NCBI GenBank assembly: GCA_004020545.1
Contig: SAQE01000024.1
Location: 1 to 64,000, forward strand
DNA: 64,000 bases
Origin: Mesorhizobium sp.
Lineage (GTDB): Bacteria; Pseudomonadota; Alphaproteobacteria; Rhizobiales; Rhizobiaceae
Reading direction: 5' to 3'
How positions within the stretch are numbered: position 1 is the first letter of the stretch; every line of letters starts with the position of its first letter. The translations under genes and the position numbers were made by a program. Positions 46,283 through 54,066 of the stretch are shown in pieces. A model generated the notes under the pieces. It was not told the DNA's origin. It saw only the letters and a list, made by a program, of their open reading frames with translations, and did no database searches.

Positions 46283-48061
46283 TCAGCGGACTTTGTAGAT
46301 CTCGACCGGCTTGTTCGCCGTCGCGCTGTCCAATTCCAGCCATTCGGGGACGTCCCGATTCAACAATCGCGCGGCCAGGCCGTCGGGAGCCTCGGCGGCC
46401 AGCGACAGCTCTTCCGAATTGCCGCGGCATATGGCGATCAGCCCGACATGCTCGCGCTGGACGATGGCGTGGGCGGCGTCCGCTGTCCGCATGAAGGCGT
46501 CGAGCATGGCGAGGTTGCCGTCGACATTGCGGTGGTAGGGGCCGGCCAACGCCCTATGGCCGGTAAACATCACTATGGCCGAGCCGAGATTGGAGGATGC
46601 AAGCACCGTCGTTGCCGGCATGGCGGCCAGATCGCCTAAGTCCGCGGCCTTGCCGCAGGTCAGCGCATGATCCGCGTCGGAATTGATCCCTCCGGGGGCC
46701 TTGTGGACCACGGACTGTGCCGCCACCGCGACGCCCGCCCAGGTCGCGTTAAGCGACACCAGCCATGCCGCCGCGATGCGGGTGGAGACGCGCCATGGCT
46801 GCGCGGCGCTCGCCTGCAGGCGAATCCCGGCGATCCAGGCCGACAGCGGCAGCACCGCGAAGGCGACCGAGAAGGTCGAGCCGCGCACCTGCCAGAGGCT
46901 TAAGGCGAAAGCGACGACCAGCAGCGCGGCGACAAGGGCTTCCTCGCGACGCAGGCGGCGGCTGCGGAGCTGAAGACCGATCAACAGCATCGCGATGAAG
47001 GGCGTCACATAGCGCGCCGCCATCAGCTTCGGCTGCTTGACGGCCACGCTGAGGAAGGGCTGCGCCTCGACGACGTCGTTCAGCCAATAGGTGCGAACGC
47101 GCTCGTCCATGCCGGCATAGGGCGATGCCAGGCATTGCGGGAAGAACACGATCCCGACGGCCGCGACAGCGACGGCCAATGCGGACATTGAGACGAGCCG
47201 CGTCCCGGCCGTCGATTGCCCGGGCAAGCCCGCAATCGCCGCCAGGCCGAAGCCGGACAGCGCCGCGATCACGAACTGGAAGGCCGAGAAGGCATCGCAC
47301 TGGGCCACGCCCCAGGCCGGTGGCGGTATGGTGGCAGCAAGGACCGCCGAGGCTATGACGGCAAATCCGATGCCGAAGTCGCGCGCGGTCGGGCGCTCCC
47401 TCTCATCGAGGATGAAGAGCACGGCGGCGCAGGCGCCAAGCGCCGCCACATAGGGCGCTGTCTCCATGCCGACGGCGAGCGTGAGGCCCGCGCACAGGCC
47501 GGACAGAAGGGCCGCCGGCCGCCAGAAGGGCGCCTCCATCAGAAGCCAGAGGCCGGCTGCCGTCAAAAGGAGCTGGACATTGTGGTGGTCGAGCGTGCCG
47601 GGGTTGAAAATGCCGAGAAAGAACAGCGCCGCGGTCGACAGGACCAGCGACGGCATCGCCACGTCGGTACCAGCAAAGCGCCGCGAAGCGCGCAGGATGA
47701 CGAATATGGTGAGTCCATAAAGCGAGAGCGGCCAGATGATCTGCGCCGCTCTTTCGGCGGCGGCGGTGCTGGCGCCCAGCGCCTGGAAGGCGAGGATGAT
47801 CAGCGCGATCGGCGCATCTACCAGTCGCGACCAGTGCATGAGGAAGCCGCCGGCGAGGCCCATCCGGTACTGGTGGAGATCGAACCAGCTCTGGCCTGCC
47901 AGCAGGTCGCGGACTTCGACCAACCTCAGCATGCTGTCGTTGTCGGCGCCAAGGTCCGCGATCGTCGGGAAGCCGGAGATCGCATTGATCGCCAGCACGA
48001 GCAGCGTCGCGCAGAGCGCGAGCAGGAAATCATGTTTCCAACCGGTGTCCTGGATGGTCAT
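46283..48061 (-). CDS. GT-C-type multi-pass membrane protein
   Basis: A 592-residue integral membrane protein with about 12 helices and a C-terminal soluble part (about 470-592). The first extracytoplasmic loop carries ADNDSMLRLVEVRDLL (D40, D42), the acidic motif seen in GT-C glycosyltransferases such as STT3/PglB and PMT relatives, and HHNVQ (about 165) is also typical. It probably moves a sugar from a polyprenyl-phosphate donor to an envelope acceptor. No neighbouring polysaccharide genes help to define it. Conserved unnamed rhizobial family. Confidence 0.72.
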   Translation of the reverse strand: MTIQDTGWKHDFLLALCATLLVLAINAISGFPTIADLGADNDSMLRLVEVRDLLAGQSWFDLHQYRMGLAGGFLMHWSRLVDAPIALIILAFQALGASTAAAERAAQIIWPLSLYGLTIFVILRASRRFAGTDVAMPSLVLSTAALFFLGIFNPGTLDHHNVQLLLTAAGLWLLMEAPFWRPAALLSGLCAGLTLAVGMETAPYVAALGACAAVLFILDERERPTARDFGIGFAVIASAVLAATIPPPAWGVAQCDAFSAFQFVIAALSGFGLAAIAGLPGQSTAGTRLVSMSALAVAVAAVGIVFFPQCLASPYAGMDERVRTYWLNDVVEAQPFLSVAVKQPKLMAARYVTPFIAMLLIGLQLRSRRLRREEALVAALLVVAFALSLWQVRGSTFSVAFAVLPLSAWIAGIRLQASAAQPWRVSTRIAAAWLVSLNATWAGVAVAAQSVVHKAPGGINSDADHALTCGKAADLGDLAAMPATTVLASSNLGSAIVMFTGHRALAGPYHRNVDGNLAMLDAFMRTADAAHAIVQREHVGLIAICRGNSEELSLAAEAPDGLAARLLNRDVPEWLELDSATANKPVEIYKVR

Positions 48062-48196
48062 GCTGGCGGCGATGTCCTGGATCGTTTTCGCGATCCTGCA
48101 CCAACAGCCGTAACAAAGTGTAAAGCCGATGGAGGCGGATAGCCGGGATCGTCAGGCGATGGCGGGCTGGCCCGAGCGGCGAGCGGCCGATAGGGA

Positions 48197-48859
48197 TCAC
48201 CGCCCGTTGGCTGCGATCCAGATCACGTGACGGGCGCCGCGTTTGCCGCGGGCGCGCTCGACAATGAAGCCCGCCTGCTTCAGCCGCCGCGTGAAACCGC
48301 TATCCGGTCCTTGCGACCAAACAGCCAGGACGCCGCCGGGCTTCAATGCGGCGCGCGCGCCTGCGAGGCCCGCGGCGCTATAGAGCGAGTCATTTCCCTT
48401 GTAGACGATGCCTTCGGGACCATTATCGACGTCGAGCAGGATGGCGTCCCAAGCGGCCGCTTCCGCCCTTATCAGTTGACCGACATCAGCCTCGCGAATG
48501 GTGACGCGGGGATCGTCCAGGCAGCCGGCGAATATCCCGGACATCGGGCCGCGCGCCCAGGCGACGACCTCGGGGACCAGTTCGGCAACGGTAACAGCAG
48601 CGTTCCCATCAAGCGCGGCAAGGGCGGCGCGCAAGGTGAAGCCCATGCCGAGCCCGCCGATGAGGATATTTGGCTGCTTGCGGCCAGCGATCCGCTCGCA
48701 GGAAAGCTTGGCGAGTGCCTCCTCGGAGCCGCTGAGGCGGCTGTTCATAAGCTCATTGGCGCCCAGCATGATCGAGAATTCAGCGCCGCGCCGCTTCAGA
48801 CGAAGCTCCTCAGCGCCGTCGGGCGTACGGGCTGAAGCAAGCTGAACCCAGGGGATCAT
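48197..48859 (-). CDS. Spermidine synthase-like SAM-dependent protein
   Basis: A 220-residue protein of the spermidine synthase/methyltransferase fold. LIGGLGMGFTLRAAL is the cofactor loop, EADVGQLI and AILLDVDNGPEG follow as in spermine/spermidine synthase-like proteins, but it is shorter than SpeE (about 280) and lacks the N-terminal beta domain. Start at 48859 (MIPWVQLASA) is the family N-terminus. A palindromic repeat lies 18 bp upstream. True polyamine synthesis is doubtful; it may be a methyltransferase. Confidence 0.82.
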   Translation of the reverse strand: MIPWVQLASARTPDGAEELRLKRRGAEFSIMLGANELMNSRLSGSEEALAKLSCERIAGRKQPNILIGGLGMGFTLRAALAALDGNAAVTVAELVPEVVAWARGPMSGIFAGCLDDPRVTIREADVGQLIRAEAAAWDAILLDVDNGPEGIVYKGNDSLYSAAGLAGARAALKPGGVLAVWSQGPDSGFTRRLKQAGFIVERARGKRGARHVIWIAANGR

Positions 48860-48876
48860 GCTCTCTCTTTTTGTTG

Positions 48877-48925
48877 GAGCATGATCTTTTCCAAAAACCG
48901 GTTCCCACTTTTTGGGATCATGCTC
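48877..48925. repeat. GAGCATGATC-type palindromic intergenic repeat
   Basis: GAGCATGATC at the left and GATCATGCTC at the right form a perfect ten-base inverted pair around AACCGGTTCCCAC, 49 bp in total. It shares the GGTTCCCACTTT core with elements at 31660 (reverse sense) and partly with 53155. It fills the gap between yhhQ and the spermidine synthase-like gene and touches the yhhQ stop codon. Confidence 0.78.
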
Positions 48926-49605
48926 TAGACCGCGAGTGCCGGCTGGTTCCAGCGGGCGGCGACGAGGCGGTAAGGGATCAGCGCGACAACGGCGATGATC
49001 AGCTTGACCGAGAGATCGCCGAGCGCCCAGGAGACCCAGCGCATGGTCTCGACCGGCAGAACGCCCATTAGCGGCGCCGTCTCCAGCGCGAAGCTGTCGT
49101 TCGGCCCGACAAAGGCAAATGCAGCGGAAAAGGCGACGCCGAAGAACACGGCGGTGTCGAACACCGAACCGACCAGCGTGCCGACGATCGGCGCGCGCCA
49201 CCAGCTCTGCCGGCGCAGGCGGTTGAACACGGTGACGTCGAGCAGTTGCGCGATGAGGAAGGCGGCGCCGGAAGCGGCCGCGATCCGCACCAGCCGGTCG
49301 GCGGCGGTCTCGAATTCGATCAGGCCGTGGCGAAACAGGAAGGGCGGCACGAGGATCGAGCAGGTCACCGCCGTCATGAAGCCGACGAACACCACCTTGC
49401 GCGCCACCACCGGCCCATAGCGGCGATTGGCAAGGTCGGTGACGAGGAAGGAGAAGGGATAGGTGAAGGCGCCCCAAGTGAGCAGGTCGGCCAACGACAG
49501 GCCGCCGATCTGGCCCTGCATCGGGAACTGGACGAGGATGTTCGACGCCACGACGACGAGCGACATGGCGGCCACGAAAGGCAGGTATCGTGTAAGGAAA
49601 TTCAT
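48925..49605 (-). CDS. yhhQ: Queuosine-precursor transporter YhhQ family
   Basis: A 226-residue inner-membrane protein with six or seven helices, of the VUT/QPTR family (COG1738) that imports queuine or preQ1/preQ0 precursors for tRNA queuosine. TWGAFTYPFSFLVTDLANRRYG is the family signature with its Asp and Arg. The start at 49605 (MNFLTRYLPF) is chosen because upstream codons would run through a candidate preQ1 riboswitch, which itself supports the function. Confidence 0.9.
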   Translation of the reverse strand: MNFLTRYLPFVAAMSLVVVASNILVQFPMQGQIGGLSLADLLTWGAFTYPFSFLVTDLANRRYGPVVARKVVFVGFMTAVTCSILVPPFLFRHGLIEFETAADRLVRIAAASGAAFLIAQLLDVTVFNRLRRQSWWRAPIVGTLVGSVFDTAVFFGVAFSAAFAFVGPNDSFALETAPLMGVLPVETMRWVSWALGDLSVKLIIAVVALIPYRLVAARWNQPALAV

Positions 49606-49633
49606 TTTTTTATCCTGGGTGATGGAACCAGCC
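49598..49633 (-). promoter_or_regulatory. Candidate preQ1-I riboswitch overlapping yhhQ start
   Basis: Read on the minus strand, CTGG-TTCCATCAC-CCAG forms the P1 hairpin with the GGTTC and A-CCC elements of the preQ1-I aptamer. It is followed by the A-rich tail (GATAAAAAAATGAA) that inserts into the P1 groove. CAT in the loop can pair with ATG of the start codon as the pseudoknot helix P2, so ligand binding would hide the start of yhhQ. The loop is shorter than in the Bacillus and Thermoanaerobacter aptamers. Placement just before a queuosine-precursor transporter is the strongest support. Confidence 0.7.
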
Positions 49634-49663
49634 GAGCGCCATGTCCAGCGCTCGCTCATGTCG

Positions 49664-49690
49664 TCGAGCACCGGTTGGGCCGGTGCTCGA
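49664..49690. terminator. Strong hairpin between rpmB and yhhQ
   Basis: TCGAGCACCGG and CCGGTGCTCGA form a perfect 11-bp stem with a five-base loop. It lies downstream of rpmB and upstream of the preQ1 candidate on the same strand. There is no T tract, so it may be a rho-independent-like barrier, an RNA stability element or part of an extended yhhQ leader. Confidence 0.5.
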
Positions 49691-49723
49691 GGCGGTCGTC
49701 CCCCGCCTGAAAAAGGGCGCGCT

Positions 49724-50020
49724 TTAAGCGGCCGGCTGTTCGGCCAGCTTCTTGGCGATCTGCTTTTTCAGGAGACGGGCGCGCTGCGACAGCTCCTTGG
49801 CGTCGGCCTTGGCCAGGAACGCGTCGAGGCCGCCGCGATGCTCGACCGAACGCAGCGCGTTGGCCGAAATGCGCAGGCGCACGTTCTGGTTCAACACTTC
49901 GGAAATCAGCGTCACGTTGACCAGGTTCGGCAGGAAGCGGCGCTTGGTCTTGTTGTTGGCATGGCTCACATTGTTGCCGGTCTGGACTGCCTTGGCAGTG
50001 AGCTCGCAGGTGCGGGACAT
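49724..50020 (-). CDS. rpmB: 50S ribosomal protein L28
   Basis: A 98-residue ribosomal protein bL28. [29 protein letters not shown] is the conserved start (quoted start [10 protein letters not shown]), and [21 protein letters not shown] the conserved middle; the C-terminal Lys/Ala-rich tail is the alphaproteobacterial form. It is a single gene, divergent from the DUF3108 gene, and ends before a strong hairpin. Confidence 0.97.
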   Translation of the reverse strand: MSRTCELTAKAVQTGNNVSHANNKTKRRFLPNLVNVTLISEVLNQNVRLRISANALRSVEHRGGLDAFLAKADAKELSQRARLLKKQIAKKLAEQPAA

Positions 50021-50281
50021 CTTGTCTAACCTTCAGTTCTTAACCTGCCAAACCATTCTGCCCGCGCCGGTCGGCGCGCGGTCTCGGTCAGGCGGCCTTT
50101 GGAAAAGTTGGCGTTCCTTAGTTGCATTTCGCCACTGCGTCAAGCTCCGGCGCGTGCGTAGTGACGTGACGCGCTCCATATTCCATATTAAGGCCGGATT
50201 TTGCCGTATAAGCCCTTCGCGAAGGGATTGCCAGGCTGGAGGAAAGCGTTTCCGGCCAGGATCAAGGATTCGCCGCCCGCC

Positions 50282-51073
50282 ATGCTTCGACCATCCCGCG
50301 CAATTGTTGCCCTGCTCGCCCTCGCCGTCCCGACGACAGGTTTCGCCGCAGCCTCGCCGCAGGCCTTCAAGGGTGAATATACGGTATCGTTCCTCGGCCT
50401 TTCGATCGCCAGGGCGACGTTTTCGAGCCGCTACGAGGGCGACGCCTATGCGATCGACGGCACGGTCGCGGCCGCCGGCCTCGGCAGGCTGTTCGACGAC
50501 ACCAAGGGCACGATCTCGTCGAAAGGCACGATTTCCGGCCAGCAGATGCAGCCGCGGGCCTTCAGGGCGGACTATACCTCCGGCAAGAAGGCGTCTGTCG
50601 TCGACATCCGCTTCGCCAATGGCGGTGTCGCCTCGACGGAAGTCATTCCGCCGCCGAAAAAGCGCGATCCCAAGAGCTGGGTGCCGGTCGGCGACGGCGA
50701 CCTGAAGTCGGTGCTCGATCCGATGGCGGCGACTGTCATCCATGCCGACAGCCTGGACAAGGTCTGCGGGCGGACCGTCAAATTTTATGACGGCGAGATG
50801 CGCGCCAACCTGTCGCTGACCTATGCCTCGAAAGGCTCGATCTCGGTGCCCGGCTACAAGGGCGACACCGTCACCTGCAAGATGGGCTTCGAGCCCGTGG
50901 CGGGCTATCGCAAGGGGCGCAAGGCGCTGGAGTTCCTCAAGAACAAGAGCCGCATGATGGTGACGTTTGCACCGCTCGGCCAATCCGGCGTATATGCGCC
51001 GATCCGCGCCACGGTCGGGACCCAGATCGGTCCGCTGACCATCAGCGCGAGACGGTTCGAAGCAGTCGAATAG
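50282..51073 (+). CDS. DUF3108 domain exported protein
   Basis: A 263-residue protein with a signal peptide (LALAVPTTGFAA, cleavage near residue 23) and a DUF3108 beta-barrel-like domain: GEYTVSFLGLSIARATF at the start, VCGRTVKFYDG, and TCKMGFEPVAGYRKG. Such proteins are thought to be periplasmic, lipocalin-like and envelope-related. The function is unknown. Its 3' end is followed by a palindromic repeat. Confidence 0.85.
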   Translation: MLRPSRAIVALLALAVPTTGFAAASPQAFKGEYTVSFLGLSIARATFSSRYEGDAYAIDGTVAAAGLGRLFDDTKGTISSKGTISGQQMQPRAFRADYTSGKKASVVDIRFANGGVASTEVIPPPKKRDPKSWVPVGDGDLKSVLDPMAATVIHADSLDKVCGRTVKFYDGEMRANLSLTYASKGSISVPGYKGDTVTCKMGFEPVAGYRKGRKALEFLKNKSRMMVTFAPLGQSGVYAPIRATVGTQIGPLTISARRFEAVE

Positions 51074-51079
51074 TTTTAC

Positions 51080-51124
51080 GCAATTCCGGACGGAAAAACC
51101 GTTACACACTTTTCCTGGAATTGC
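51080..51124. repeat. GCAATTCC-type palindromic intergenic repeat
   Basis: A 45-bp copy with GCAATTCC and GGAATTGC ends and interior GACGGAAAAACCGTTACAC, just after the DUF3108 stop. It is the cleanest copy of the family together with 46231-46274. Confidence 0.8.
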
Positions 51125-51160
51125 TTTTAGGGCGCCGCGGCGCGCCGCCGGGGGGCAGGT

Positions 51161-52048
51161 ATGGGGCGCGCAACACTGATCGGTTTCTCGGCGGTAGCCA
51201 TGTGGGCGCTGCTCGCGCTGCTCACCGACGCCTCCGGGCAGGTGCCGCCGTTCCTTTTGTCCGCCATCACCTTCGCCATCGGCACATGTGTCGGGCTTGC
51301 CGCAAGGCTGGTTATGCCAGCTCCCGACAAGCGCCAGAAAATACCGCCGCAAGTGTGGCTGATCGGGATTGCGGGCCTGTTCGGCTACCACTTCTTCTAC
51401 TTCACGGCGCTGCGCAATGCGCCTGCCGTCGAGGCGAGCCTGATCGCCTATCTGTGGCCGCTGCTCATCGTGCTCGGCTCGGCGCTGATGCCGGGCGAAC
51501 GGCTGGCCTGGAACCATGTCGTCGGCGCGCTGCTGGGCCTTGCGGGCACTTTCCTGATCGTCACCAAGGGCGGAGGCCTCGCCTTCGACGCGCGCTACAC
51601 CTTCGGCTATGCGATGGCGGGCGTCTGCGCGCTTGTCTGGTCGTCCTATTCGCTCCTGTCGCGGCGGTTCCCGTCGGTGCCGACCTCGATCGTCACGTGG
51701 TTCTGTGCCGCCACGTCGGTGCTTTCGCTCGTCTGCCATCTTTTGCTTGAAAAAACCGTGCTGCCCGACGGTCCGGGGCAGTGGTTGGCGGTCGTCGGGC
51801 TCGGCCTGATGCCGGTGGGGGCCGCCTTCTATGCCTGGGATATCGGCGTCAAGCGCGGCAACATCCAGGTGCTGGGGGCGGCGAGCTATGCAGCGCCGCT
51901 TTTGTCGACGCTGGTGCTGATTGCGGCAGGTGTCGCCGAACCGTCGCTGCGCATCCTCGCGGCCTGCGTGCTCATCACCGGCGGAGCGGCGCTTGCCGCG
52001 AAGTCCTTCTTGCTGCGCAAGCCGGCGACCGGCGGAGCAGGCGCATGA
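51161..52048 (+). CDS. EamA/DMT-family transporter (YddG-like)
   Basis: A 295-residue membrane protein with ten predicted helices in two EamA repeats (about 5-130 and 145-275). FGYHFFYFTALRNAPAVEASLI and the second-repeat YSLLSRRFPS resemble the aromatic amino-acid exporter branch (YddG). It probably exports amino acids or similar metabolites. The ATG at 51161 has GGGGGCAGGT before it. The stop overlaps the start of the lysoplasmalogenase-like gene (ATGA at 52045-52048). Confidence 0.87.
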   Translation: MGRATLIGFSAVAMWALLALLTDASGQVPPFLLSAITFAIGTCVGLAARLVMPAPDKRQKIPPQVWLIGIAGLFGYHFFYFTALRNAPAVEASLIAYLWPLLIVLGSALMPGERLAWNHVVGALLGLAGTFLIVTKGGGLAFDARYTFGYAMAGVCALVWSSYSLLSRRFPSVPTSIVTWFCAATSVLSLVCHLLLEKTVLPDGPGQWLAVVGLGLMPVGAAFYAWDIGVKRGNIQVLGAASYAAPLLSTLVLIAAGVAEPSLRILAACVLITGGAALAAKSFLLRKPATGGAGA

Positions 52049-52713
52049 TGCCGTTTGCGGGCGGCATCGACGCCAATCCGAACGCGACGCTTTTGTTTTC
52101 GATCGCCGCCGCCGCGATCTATGCCCTTGCGCTCGAGCTGTCGCCGCGCCTTGCCCGTTCCGCCGCGAAGACGCTGGCCGTCGCCTTGCTGGCGGCGCTC
52201 GCCGTCATGCAGGGCGGTCCGCTGCTGCTCATCGCGGCGCTGGCGCTTAGCGCCGCCGGTGACGCGTTCCTCTCGCGCGACGGCGAAAAGGCCTTCCTTG
52301 GCGGGTTGGCGAGCTTCCTCGTCGCGCATGTCGCCTATGTCGTCCTGTTCCTCAAGGTAGGCGGCGGGATCGGGTTGCTCACCGCGCAATTCTGGCGCGG
52401 CGCGATCGCATTAGCGATGGCGGCGTTCGTTGTCGCGATGCTTGCCGCGCTCTGGCGTCGCGTCGGTCCATCGCTGCGTGTTCCGATCGCCGTCTATGCC
52501 GCGGCGATCCTCGCCATGGGAATTTCGGCGCTCACCACCTACCCTTGGGTCATCGCCGGCGCGGTGCTGTTCATGGCCTCGGACGGGCTGCTGGCGGCGG
52601 AGCGCTTCCTGCTTGCTGCGATCTCGCCGCATCGCGTCTGGATGCGCTACGCGGTCTGGGTGCTGTACTACGCGGCGCAGTTGTCAATCACCCTCGGTTT
52701 CTTGCTGAGTTAA
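52045..52713 (+). CDS. YhhN family membrane protein (lysoplasmalogenase-like)
   Basis: A 222-residue protein with about eight helices of the YhhN/TMEM86 family, whose animal member hydrolyses lysoplasmalogens. LSAAGDAFLSRD and MASDGLLAAERF carry the two conserved aspartates, which supports a hydrolase-like membrane active site. It is translationally coupled to the EamA gene, and its end overlaps the convergent cupin gene by four bases. Confidence 0.87.
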   Translation: MMPFAGGIDANPNATLLFSIAAAAIYALALELSPRLARSAAKTLAVALLAALAVMQGGPLLLIAALALSAAGDAFLSRDGEKAFLGGLASFLVAHVAYVVLFLKVGGGIGLLTAQFWRGAIALAMAAFVVAMLAALWRRVGPSLRVPIAVYAAAILAMGISALTTYPWVIAGAVLFMASDGLLAAERFLLAAISPHRVWMRYAVWVLYYAAQLSITLGFLLS

Positions 52714-53141
52714 GCGGTTCTCGGCTGCCAGCCCGGCTCGGCCAGCTCGAAGGCGGCGAAGTCGAAGCCCGGCGCCACCGTGCAGCCGACCAGCGTCCAT
52801 TCGCCGAGGCTGCGGGCCGACTGCCACCAGCCGGCCGGCACGACGATCTGCGGCCGCTCACCCGCGGCAAGTGCCGCGCCCAGCACCTGTTCGATGACGG
52901 CGCCGGTGCCTTCCTCATGCATGGCGAGCGCCAGCGGCGCGCCGGCATAGAAGTGCCAGACCTCCGCCGCGTCCTTCACCCGGTGCCAGGCCGAAAGCTG
53001 GCCCTGCTCCAAAAGGAAATAGATCGCGGTCGAATGGCCGCGCAGGCCTCCCGAGCCGTCGCGAAAAGTCTCGGCATACCAGCCGCCCTCGGGATGCGGC
53101 TTGAGATCAAGTGTTGCGATGATTTCGGCTGCGCTGGTCAT
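52710..53141 (-). CDS. DUF985 cupin-domain protein
   Basis: A 143-residue cupin of the DUF985 family. PHPEGGWYAETFRD near the N-terminus is the hallmark; WHRVKDAAEVWHFYAG gives metal-binding-type histidines. The start at 53141 is preferred because the in-frame ATG at 53162 falls in the palindromic repeat and adds residues outside the family. Isomerase or sugar-binding roles have been proposed for relatives; the function here is unknown. It lies 58 bp after the gloB stop on the same strand. Confidence 0.88.
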   Translation of the reverse strand: MTSAAEIIATLDLKPHPEGGWYAETFRDGSGGLRGHSTAIYFLLEQGQLSAWHRVKDAAEVWHFYAGAPLALAMHEEGTGAVIEQVLGAALAAGERPQIVVPAGWWQSARSLGEWTLVGCTVAPGFDFAAFELAEPGWQPRTA

Positions 53142-53154
53142 GCCGGTCTTTGCT

Positions 53155-53202
53155 TGATGCATGTCGTTATCCCAAAACCGCACTTTTGGACGACATGCAT
53201 CA
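53155..53202. repeat. TGATGCATGTCG-type palindromic intergenic repeat
   Basis: TGATGCATGTCG and CGACATGCATCA form a perfect 12-base inverted pair around ATCCCAAAACCGCACTTTTGG, 48 bp in total. It lies between gloB and the cupin gene, and its last three bases are the gloB stop codon. It belongs to the same broad group as 31660 and 48877. Confidence 0.8.
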
Positions 53203-53967
53203 GAAATTGTCCTTGCGCTTGCGGATCTCGGCGAACACCTCGACGTCGCTCGCCCGCTGCATGCCGAGATGCCTGCGGATTGCCGGATCGTGCCAGCGCA
53301 GGAACGGATTCGTCGACAGTTCCTCGCCGATCGTCGTCGGCAGGGTCGGCTTGTTGTCGACGCGCAGCGCCTCGATCCTGGCGGCGCGCTCCTTCAAGGC
53401 CGAATTCGTGGGGTCGACGGTCAGCGCGAAGCGGGCGTTGGCCAAGGTGTATTCGTGGCCGCAATAGATCACCGTCTCGGCCGGAAGAGCGGCAAGCTTC
53501 TTCAGCGATTCGTACATCACGGGCGGCTTGCACTCGAAGATCCGGCCACAGCCCAACGCGAACAGCGTGTCGGCGGTGAAGGCCACTTTCGAGGCCGGCA
53601 GGTGGTAAGAGACGTGGCCGACAGTGTGGCCCGGCGTTTCGATGACGTCGATCCTTTCCTCGCCAAGGCGGATGACGGAGCCTTGCCTGACGGTCTCGTC
53701 GATGCCGGGGATCTTTGCCTTTTCCGCCTCCGGTCCGACGATGGTGAGCTTGAAGCGCTCCTTCAGGGCCAGATTGGCCTCGACATGGTCGCCATGATGA
53801 TGCGTGGTCAGGATCATGGTCGGCGTCCAGCCGGTGCGCTTGACCGCCGCCAGGATCGGGGCTTCCTCCGGAGCGTCGATGATCGCCGTCTGCCCGCTTT
53901 CGGGGTCGTGCACCAGCACGCCGAAATTGTCGGTGCGGCACATGAACTGTTCGATTTCGACCGGCAT
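53200..53967 (-). CDS. gloB: Hydroxyacylglutathione hydrolase (glyoxalase II)
   Basis: A 255-residue metallo-beta-lactamase-fold thioesterase that hydrolyses S-lactoylglutathione in methylglyoxal detoxification. THHHGDH (55-61) holds the first metal site; ETPGHTVGHVSYH and YCGHEYTLANARFA are the other metal- and glutathione-binding blocks, and TNPFLRW is typical of the C-terminal domain. The start at 53967 (MPVEIEQF) matches the usual length of about 255. It is divergent from the methyltransferase gene. Confidence 0.94.
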   Translation of the reverse strand: MPVEIEQFMCRTDNFGVLVHDPESGQTAIIDAPEEAPILAAVKRTGWTPTMILTTHHHGDHVEANLALKERFKLTIVGPEAEKAKIPGIDETVRQGSVIRLGEERIDVIETPGHTVGHVSYHLPASKVAFTADTLFALGCGRIFECKPPVMYESLKKLAALPAETVIYCGHEYTLANARFALTVDPTNSALKERAARIEALRVDNKPTLPTTIGEELSTNPFLRWHDPAIRRHLGMQRASDVEVFAEIRKRKDNF

Positions 53968-54066
53968 CTCGTCGCTCTCCGTTATCGCCGCAGACATAGG
54001 GCGGCCGGCCGCCGATGTCATCCGCCTTTGTTGAACTCGTCGGATATCGCGGCTACCGTTCCGGCC

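Noticed and set aside
48860-49477. N-terminal extension of the spermidine synthase-like frame
   Set aside because: It overlaps yhhQ in another frame and crosses a palindromic repeat; family similarity starts at 48859.
53161-54066. Plus-strand open frame continuing upstream of the methyltransferase
   Set aside because: It runs antisense through gloB; the methyltransferase family N-terminus begins at 54067.
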